Part shown: one piece after another, positions 6,578 to 10,849 of the stretch
Numbering within the stretch: the first letter of the stretch is position 1
Layout: each line of letters starts with the position of its first letter
NCBI GenBank assembly: GCA_013696015.1
Contig: JACCZI010000022.1
Location: 1 to 10,849, forward strand
From: Nocardioidaceae bacterium
GTDB taxonomy: Bacteria; Actinomycetota; Actinomycetes; Propionibacteriales; Nocardioidaceae
Direction: 5' to 3'
Length of the DNA: 10,849 nt
Made by a program: the position numbers and the translations under genes
Notes under the pieces: model-generated
Databases searched by the model: none
Seen by the model: the letters and a program-made list of their open reading frames with translations, nothing else
Told to the model about the DNA's origin: nothing

Positions 6578-7679
6578 CCAACGTCCCTTCGTCGGCCCTC
6601 CCGGCGTGCCCCTGCATCATCTCGTGCAGCCGAGCGGATGCAGTGCTCATCGACACGGCAACCTGGTTTGAGTCGAGATGGCGCCATGCGGCCGTGACCG
6701 CAGCGCGTACCAGATCGACCACGTCACGCTCTGCGGGCGGCTCGGCGGCCCGACCACGCTCGACCCACAGCTCGTGATCCACCACCTCGACACGCCACTG
6801 ACCGCAGGTCACGCCCGTTCCGTCGACCACCGGAGGGAGGTGCGGCACCTCGAGGCCGCCCAGGTCGGCTGAGACGAACGTGGGGCGCTCCAGCGGCGTT
6901 GCCGCTGCCAGGCGGTCCAGGTCGGTGACTCCGGTCAGGACCAGAAGGCTGTCGGCACCGACCCGGTTCGCGCCGGCAACGTCGGTGTCGAGGCGGTCAC
7001 CAACAATGAGTGGGCAGTTGCCGCCGACGCGGATGACGGTCTCGTCGAAGAGGGCTGGTTCGGGTTTGCCGGCCACGACCGGCATTCGCTGCGATGTCGC
7101 CGCGACCGCCGCGACCAAGGTGCCGTTGCCCGGGGCGATGCCGCGCTCGGTCGGCAGGGTCTGGTCAAGGTTGCTCGCGACCCACGGCACTTCCGCCGCA
7201 ACGGCGTACGCCGCTTCGGCCAGCAGCGCCCACCCCACCTCCGGCGCGAAGCCCTGCACCACCGCGGCCGGATCGTCTTCGGCGGATGCGATGGGTATCA
7301 GCCGGTGTTCGAGGAGGGCCTGTCGTAGTCCCTCACCTCCGACCACCAGCACCCGAGATCCCGCAGGGACCATCCCGGCGACGACGCGAGCCGCCGCTTG
7401 GGCCGAGGTGACGACATCGGCGTCCGCCGCGTCAACGCCCAGCGCCCGCAGCTGCGCGGCCACCGCTGCGGGTGTCCGGGAAGCGTTGTTGGTGACGAAG
7501 GCCACCGTCAAGCCATGCCCGCGCAGCTGAGTCAGCCGCTCGGGTGCCGAGGCGAGCGCCGCGCCGCCCCGGTAGACCACACCGTCAAGATCGACCATGG
7601 CGACGTCGTATCCGTGCCACAGCGCCACAGCGGTGCTCTGAAGTACGAACACCGGGCGAGAGCGAATGGAGTCCGGCAC
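6570..7679 (-). CDS. HAD-superfamily subfamily IIA hydrolase (NagD/phosphoglycolate-phosphatase-like)
   Basis: A 369-residue probable cytosolic phosphatase. HAD motif I is VDLDGVVYRG (29-38), with nucleophile Asp30 and acid/base Asp32. Motif II is in FVTNNASR (61-68), the classic IIA signature. The motif III Lys is in GKPEPALF (204-211), and motif IV is GDRLDTDVAGA (227-237). The C2-type cap lies between, with TLPTERGIAPGNGTLVAA (174-191). A C-terminal extension of about 100 residues beyond the IIA core matches the related Rv1692, described as a glycerol-3-phosphate phosphatase; that activity is inferred here. The GTG at 7679 has GAGG 6 bases upstream. A second in-frame GTG at 7628 would place motif I nearer the usual distance from the N-terminus but lacks a Shine-Dalgarno. 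It is the first gene of the left minus-strand run and is divergent from the DUF1015 gene. Confidence 0.92.
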   Translation of the reverse strand: MPDSIRSRPVFVLQSTAVALWHGYDVAMVDLDGVVYRGGAALASAPERLTQLRGHGLTVAFVTNNASRTPAAVAAQLRALGVDAADADVVTSAQAAARVVAGMVPAGSRVLVVGGEGLRQALLEHRLIPIASAEDDPAAVVQGFAPEVGWALLAEAAYAVAAEVPWVASNLDQTLPTERGIAPGNGTLVAAVAATSQRMPVVAGKPEPALFDETVIRVGGNCPLIVGDRLDTDVAGANRVGADSLLVLTGVTDLDRLAAATPLERPTFVSADLGGLEVPHLPPVVDGTGVTCGQWRVEVVDHELWVERGRAAEPPAERDVVDLVRAAVTAAWRHLDSNQVAVSMSTASARLHEMMQGHAGRADEGTLDE

Positions 7680-7771
7680 AGCAAACCTCGCGCGGCATCG
7701 GGGGCGGCCGGCCCTCGCGGGCCCGGAGCCCGACGGATGGGGACGGACGCCAGCCAGCCTAGGATGCGTCG
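7680..7771. promoter_or_regulatory. Divergent promoter region between HAD phosphatase and DUF1015 gene
   Basis: This 92-base gap separates two divergent genes and should carry promoters for both. On the plus strand TAGGAT (7760-7765) fits the actinobacterial TANNNT -10 pattern, with exactly six bases before the ATG at 7772. On the minus strand TAGGCT (7761-7756) is a second TANNNT hexamer sharing the CCTAGG centre. Neither has a good -35 box at the usual distance. GAGG (7689-7686, minus) is the ribosome binding site of the HAD gene. The assignments are pattern matches and unproven. Confidence 0.4.
7760..7765 (+). promoter_or_regulatory. TAGGAT -10-like hexamer positioned for a leaderless DUF1015 transcript
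   Basis: The hexamer ends six bases before the A of the ATG, so a normal start point would fall on the start codon itself. Leaderless mRNAs made this way are common in actinobacteria. The overlapping AGGA (7761-7764), 7 bases from the ATG, could instead act as a Shine-Dalgarno on a longer transcript. Confidence 0.4.
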
Positions 7772-9100
7772 ATGACGAGTCGGCAGCTCCCGCAGTCTGC
7801 GGTCGCCGAGGACTCGGTGTTGCGCCCGTTTCGGGGACTGCGTTACGACCCTCGCCATGTCGACCTGGTCACCGCCACGAGTCAACCGCTCGAGGCCACG
7901 GACACGGCAGGGGTGGCGGCGGCGCTCGACGGCAACCAGTACAACGTGGGCTGGCTGGTCGACCCGCTCTTGGCGAGGTCGGATGCTCCCCACGATGCGG
8001 CCACAGTGACGAAACGACTCGCCGAGTGGCGCCGCACCGGCGTCGTGCGACACGACCCCGTGCCCGCGATCTACGTGTACCGGCAGCGGCGTCCCGGCGG
8101 CCAGACACTGGTTGGTCTCATCGCAGCGCTGTCACTGGACGACGCGCCGGAGCGGCGCCTCTTGGCGCACGAGGAGGTCAACCCTGCGGTGCTCGCCCGC
8201 CATGTCGCCCTCCTGGAGGCGACTGCCGCCCAACCCGAGCCTGTCGTGCTGGTCCATCCCGGCTCGTCACGTCTGCGGGACCTGCTGCGCACCCGGTCAG
8301 CTGACAAGCCGACGATGACGATTATCGACGGCCTCGCTGAACACAGCGTATGGCGCGTAGCCGACGCTGCTGCGGTGGCGGCTGCGGCCGACCTTGCCGA
8401 TGCACCGTTGCTGATTGCCGACGGGCATCACCGGTACGCCGCCTTCCAGCGTTACCGAGGCGCTCGCGGATCTTCTCCGAGGCAGGCGCCGTGGACCTAC
8501 GGTCTGGTGATGATCGTCGACGCGACAGATTGCGGACTGGTGCTGGGAGCGTTCCACCGAGTCGTCCCCACCCTCGACTGGTCTCGGGTTCGGGTCACGC
8601 CCGGTCTCCAGCTACAGGCGCTGCCCGACGAACCGGCGGCAATGGCATACCTGCGCGATGGCGCCGCCGCTCCGACCCGATGCGTCATCAGCGACGGGAC
8701 GACCTGGATGGCCGTCGAGCCCCTGCCGGCCCCGGCGGTGGCGGACCTCGCGGCGAACGAGGACCCGCTCGCCTCCTTGGCGGTGGCTCACCTGCACCAT
8801 GACTGGCTGCCGCGCTGGGGCGTCGCCGAACGCGACCTCGACTACCGGTCGGATTCGAGCCTTGCGGTGGCTGCAGCCCGCAGATCCGGCGGGCTGGCGG
8901 TCCTGTTGCCGGCACCACCGCTCGATGTCGTCTTCGCAGCGGCTCGACAGCACCGCCTGCTACCGCCCAAGTCGACCGCCTTCCGCCCGAGGCCGCGCCT
9001 GGGCATGGTGATGCGCCACTGGCCGGAAGGCCTCGACGACCTGAAGGCGGAGGCGCGCTCACCGGTCAGGGCTGACGCGGCAGGCGCCGCGCCCGGCTGA
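7772..9100 (+). CDS. DUF1015 family protein
   Basis: A 442-residue soluble protein and the only plus-strand gene here. It carries the marks of the DUF1015 (COG4198) family: an N-terminal RPFRGLRYDP (18-27), an NQYNVGWLVDP stretch (55-65), AHEEV (132-136), the invariant-looking ADGHHRY (216-222), and LPPKSTAFRPRPRLGMVMRH (397-416) near the C-terminus. The conserved His, Asp and Lys residues suggest an enzyme or nucleotide-binding protein, but no reaction is established by this sequence. The ATG at 7772 has either AGGA at 7 bases or a leaderless start. An internal start nearer VLRPF (residue 16) is possible. The last 35 bases overlap the 3' end of the convergent SSB-like gene. The final 15 or so residues are Ala/Arg-rich and probably not conserved. 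Confidence 0.85.
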   Translation: MTSRQLPQSAVAEDSVLRPFRGLRYDPRHVDLVTATSQPLEATDTAGVAAALDGNQYNVGWLVDPLLARSDAPHDAATVTKRLAEWRRTGVVRHDPVPAIYVYRQRRPGGQTLVGLIAALSLDDAPERRLLAHEEVNPAVLARHVALLEATAAQPEPVVLVHPGSSRLRDLLRTRSADKPTMTIIDGLAEHSVWRVADAAAVAAAADLADAPLLIADGHHRYAAFQRYRGARGSSPRQAPWTYGLVMIVDATDCGLVLGAFHRVVPTLDWSRVRVTPGLQLQALPDEPAAMAYLRDGAAAPTRCVISDGTTWMAVEPLPAPAVADLAANEDPLASLAVAHLHHDWLPRWGVAERDLDYRSDSSLAVAAARRSGGLAVLLPAPPLDVVFAAARQHRLLPPKSTAFRPRPRLGMVMRHWPEGLDDLKAEARSPVRADAAGAAPG

Positions 9101-9102
9101 CC
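9064..9102. terminator. Two-tier inverted repeat across the convergent stop codons
   Basis: GGTCAG (9064-9069) pairs with CTGACC (9097-9102), and inside it CGCGGC (9076-9081) pairs with GCCGCG (9086-9091) around a 4-base loop. The structure spans both the DUF1015 stop (9098-9100) and the SSB-like stop (9066-9068), so it could help end transcription from both sides. It lacks T-tracts and the outer arms are separated by internal loops, so this is a weak candidate. Confidence 0.25.
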
Positions 9103-9410
9103 TCGACCTCGACGCGGCTCATCGTCCCGCTCTCACCTCGCCAGAACCGCCGCCGCAGCGCACCGCTGATCTCGACCTGGTCCTGAGGCACGAGTCGGAG
9201 CAGGGCGTCACCAGCCCGGGCCGTCCATGCGACGCAGTCGAACGTGTCGACCGTCACGGCGGGCCGTGCCGGGTTCGGAGGACGCGGCACCACCACTCGT
9301 ACCGACACCAGTCGATCGCCACTGGGCAGCACCCGTTGGTTCGGCACGCTGCTGACCCGGCCGCGCAGCTGGATCTCGTTGACTCCGGCGGGAACAGTTG
9401 TCTTCGTCAC
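9066..9410 (-). CDS. Single-domain SSB-like OB-fold protein without acidic tail
   Basis: A 114-residue protein with an SSB-type OB-fold. It contains NEIQLRGRVSS (11-21), LPSGDRLVSVRVVVPRP (28-44), VDTFDCVAW (54-62), the helix and L45-like region LLRLVPQDQVEISGALRRRFW (70-90), and SRVEVEVSRARRL (98-110). Bacterial SSB normally continues into a Gly-rich linker and an acidic DDDIPF-type tip that recruits partners. Here the protein ends RRLPRQP with no such tail. The GTG at 9410 is fixed by a perfect AGGAGG 7 bases upstream; an upstream ATG at 9452 has no ribosome binding site. It follows the TPR gene by 71 bases. It is probably a secondary SSB-like or PriB-like protein. DNA binding is inferred from the fold, and RNA binding is also possible. 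It is not the main chromosomal ssb, which usually lies between rpsF and rpsR. Confidence 0.8.
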   Translation of the reverse strand: MTKTTVPAGVNEIQLRGRVSSVPNQRVLPSGDRLVSVRVVVPRPPNPARPAVTVDTFDCVAWTARAGDALLRLVPQDQVEISGALRRRFWRGESGTMSRVEVEVSRARRLPRQP

Positions 9411-9417
9411 CGGTTCA

Positions 9418-9423
9418 CCTCCT
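9418..9423 (-). promoter_or_regulatory. Consensus Shine-Dalgarno AGGAGG of the SSB-like gene
   Basis: AGGAGGTGA on the minus strand is complementary to the 16S 3' end over nine bases and sits 7 bases before the GTG at 9410. It is the strongest ribosome binding site in the window and decides the start. It predicts high translation of a gene of unknown role. Confidence 0.85.
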
Positions 9424-9481
9424 GCCCCGCAGAGTTGTCGCACCGGTGCCATGGTGGGGGAGAGCTGCCCGTACCTGTGGA

Positions 9482-10327
9482 CTAGTCGGTCCGCCGCGCG
9501 GGTTCGTCAGCTCCTCCCAAGCCTGCGACCCGGTCCACAGCATCCGTGGCCGCGGCGGAGTCGACCGCGACTGTGCGGTGGAACCACTCGAGCGCCTCAG
9601 CCGTGCGACCGGCCTCCAGCAGGGTGTCGGCGTATGCGTAGCGCAACCTGGCAACCCAGGGAGCGCGAGACGCAGAGTGCAACGGCGCGGCCTCGAGCAG
9701 CGCCACGGCAGCTTCGATCTCCTGACGGTCGCGACGGGCACCGGCCGCCACGATCGTCATCTCGATCCGACCGGCGTCGTCCAGCCGACCCACCCCGTCG
9801 TCTCGTGACAGCGCGAGAGCCCGGTCCGGTCGTCCCACGGCACGTTCGCAGTCGGCCATCATCGGTAGATAGTCGGGCGAGCCGTTCATCCGCCTCGCCG
9901 CCCGCAGCTCCGCGAGTGCCTCCGCAAAGCGACCCGAGGCATAAGCCGCCTCGCCGCACGCCTCACGCACCACCGCCAAGCGTGAGGCCCGAGCCCGCGC
10001 CGCCTGGACGTGCCAGTAGGCCGTTTCCGGGTCATCGTCGAGCAGCCTCCCGGCGGCAGCCAGGTGCCGGGCAACCCGCGTTCCCAGCCGCTCCGGCAGG
10101 CTGGCCAGCTGGCGCCGCACCGCTGGCCCGAGCTCGTCGCCCGTGATGTCTTCAGGCAGCTCCGGCCCGTCGTAGCGACGCTGGGCGGAGCTCCGGTCCT
10201 CGCTGCGGTCACCAGCCCCTGGCCGGCGGGCGCCGGAACGGCGGGGGGCGGAGCGACCTCCAGCCGCGGTCGCGGCCGATGGAGCCTGCTGGCTCCCCGA
10301 GCGGCCTCGCCGTTGCGGTGGTGACAC
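9482..10327 (-). CDS. TPR-like helical repeat protein with basic disordered N-terminus
   Basis: A 281-residue protein. Residues 1-52 are rich in Arg, Ser, Gly, Ala and Gln and probably disordered. Next come PELPEDITGDELGPAVRRQL (55-74) and a run of paired helices (about 80-270), with TPR-like signatures such as AAYASGRFAEALAELRAAR (127-145), YADTLLEAGRTAEALEWFHR (232-251) and ADCERAVGRPDRALALS (158-174). From memory this matches the conserved actinobacterial protein at this locus (Rv1691 in M. tuberculosis). TPR folds bind other proteins; no partner is known. The GTG at 10327 has AGGAG 6 bases upstream. The open frame upstream to 10423 runs through the rRNA terminator and is not used. The gene begins about 60 bases after the rRNA operon hairpin and is followed by the SSB-like gene. 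Confidence 0.85.
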   Translation of the reverse strand: MSPPQRRGRSGSQQAPSAATAAGGRSAPRRSGARRPGAGDRSEDRSSAQRRYDGPELPEDITGDELGPAVRRQLASLPERLGTRVARHLAAAGRLLDDDPETAYWHVQAARARASRLAVVREACGEAAYASGRFAEALAELRAARRMNGSPDYLPMMADCERAVGRPDRALALSRDDGVGRLDDAGRIEMTIVAAGARRDRQEIEAAVALLEAAPLHSASRAPWVARLRYAYADTLLEAGRTAEALEWFHRTVAVDSAAATDAVDRVAGLGGADEPARRTD

Positions 10328-10333
10328 GCCTCG

Positions 10334-10338
10334 CTCCT
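10334..10338 (-). promoter_or_regulatory. Shine-Dalgarno of the TPR gene
   Basis: AGGAG on the minus strand, 6 bases before the GTG at 10327. It decides this start over the frame extension into the terminator hairpin. Confidence 0.7.
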
Positions 10339-10389
10339 GCCTGGTGTGAAAGGTCCCCGACCGCTGTCTCTTGCCGGCGGCACAACGCA
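10339..10389 (-). other. Spacer between the rRNA terminator and the TPR gene
   Basis: About 50 bases between the hairpin and the TPR ribosome binding site. A promoter for TPR-SSB would be expected here if the rRNA hairpin is effective. I see only a loose TTGTGC-like -35 candidate (near 10387-10382, minus strand) and no clear -10 hexamer, so the promoter cannot be assigned. Confidence 0.3.
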
Positions 10390-10420
10390 CAGCAGGGCCG
10401 CCACGGGGGCGGCCCTGCTG
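10390..10420 (-). terminator. Intrinsic-type terminator of the rRNA operon
   Basis: A perfect 13-base-pair GC-rich stem, CAGCAGGGCCGCC (10390-10402) against its complement (10408-10420), with a 5-base loop. It starts 10 bases beyond the 5S 3' end on the minus strand. There is no U-tract after it (TGCGTTGTG follows), which is common for actinobacterial hairpin terminators. It separates rRNA from the TPR gene. Confidence 0.85.
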
Positions 10421-10429
10421 CAAAGATTG

Positions 10430-10547
10430 TCCGGCGACGTCCTACTCTCCCACGCGGTCCCCCGCGCAGTACCATCGGCGCTGAAGGGCTTAACTTCCGG
10501 GTTCGGAATGGAGCCGGGTGTTTCCCCTTCGCCATGGTCGCCGAAAC
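10430..10547 (-). rRNA. rrf: 5S ribosomal RNA
   Basis: Complete, about 118 bases. On the minus strand it starts GTTTCGGCGACCATGGCGAA and ends near GGACGTCGCCGGA; these ends pair to form helix I. The hallmark CCCGGCTCCATTCCGAACCC and GAAGTTAAGCCCTTCAGCGC segments are intact, as is the GTGGGAGAGTAGGACG stretch near the 3' end. This is the large-subunit 5S RNA, transcribed after 23S and before the hairpin. End positions may be off by one or two bases. Confidence 0.96.
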
Positions 10548-10618
10548 GCTATGAAGATGTGGTCGCCCGACCATATCTCGGGAACCGCACAGTGGACGCG
10601 TGACATAACTTTGTGTGT
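10548..10618 (-). other. 23S-5S rRNA spacer with a small hairpin
   Basis: A 71-base spacer. It contains an inverted repeat, TGGTCG/CGACCA at 10560-10573, extended by two further pairs after one mismatch (10557-10576). This would fold as a short stem with a GC-rich loop just upstream of the 5S 5' end in the transcript. Such spacer hairpins often guide rRNA processing; that role is inferred. There is no tRNA in the spacer. Confidence 0.6.

Positions 10619-10849
<231 letters not shown>

Noticed and set aside
7666..8304. Plus-strand frame crossing the divergent gap into the DUF1015 gene
   Set aside because: The DUF1015 frame has clear conserved motifs in the same stretch; this one is compositionally typical of an off-frame translation.
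10328..10423. Extension of the TPR gene into the rRNA terminator
   Set aside because: It would translate the terminator hairpin. The GTG at 10327 with AGGAG at 6 bases is a better start.

Overview
The window is GC-rich DNA from an actinobacterium. The evidence is the dense coding at high GC, frequent GTG starts, GTGA stop/start overlaps, and a gene order that, from memory, follows the Mycobacterium tuberculosis Rv1691-Rv1698 neighbourhood (TPR protein, HAD phosphatase, small protein, tlyA, nadK, recN, steA, steB/mctB). The rRNA sequence is also actinobacterial, but I cannot name a genus. All genes lie on the minus strand except one, so the natural reading direction is right to left.

Right end (10849 to about 10390): the 3' part of a 23S rRNA gene, a 71-base spacer with a small hairpin, a complete 5S rRNA gene, and a strong GC hairpin that probably ends the rRNA operon. 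About 60 bases further on comes a TPR-like protein with a basic, disordered N-terminus (10327-9482). It is followed by a short single-domain SSB-like OB-fold protein with a textbook Shine-Dalgarno (9410-9066).

Middle (7772-9100): a DUF1015 protein is the only plus-strand gene. Its 3' end overlaps the 3' end of the SSB-like gene by 35 bases, and its 5' end is divergent from the next minus-strand gene. The 92-base divergent gap holds a TAGGAT -10-like hexamer placed so that the DUF1015 transcript could be leaderless.

Left two thirds (7679 to beyond 1): one tightly packed minus-strand run, probably an operon. It encodes a HAD-IIA sugar-phosphatase-like protein, an 85-residue conserved small protein, TlyA (rRNA 2'-O-methyltransferase), NAD kinase, RecN, SteA, SteB/MctB, and a truncated MraY/WecA-like membrane glycosyltransferase running off the left edge. 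Three junctions overlap by 4 or 8 bases; the largest gaps are 73 and 93 bases. The genes cover rRNA modification, NADP supply, DNA repair and cell-envelope/septation functions. They are linked by conserved position more than by a single pathway, except for steA-steB-MraY-like, which looks like an envelope module.

I found no mobile element, CRISPR array, tRNA, toxin-antitoxin pair or defence system. No non-coding stretch exceeds about 105 bases. This is mainly a conserved core locus. The less-characterised parts are the MraY-like protein beside SteAB, the tail-less SSB-like protein, the DUF1015 inversion with its possible leaderless start, and the small protein before tlyA.
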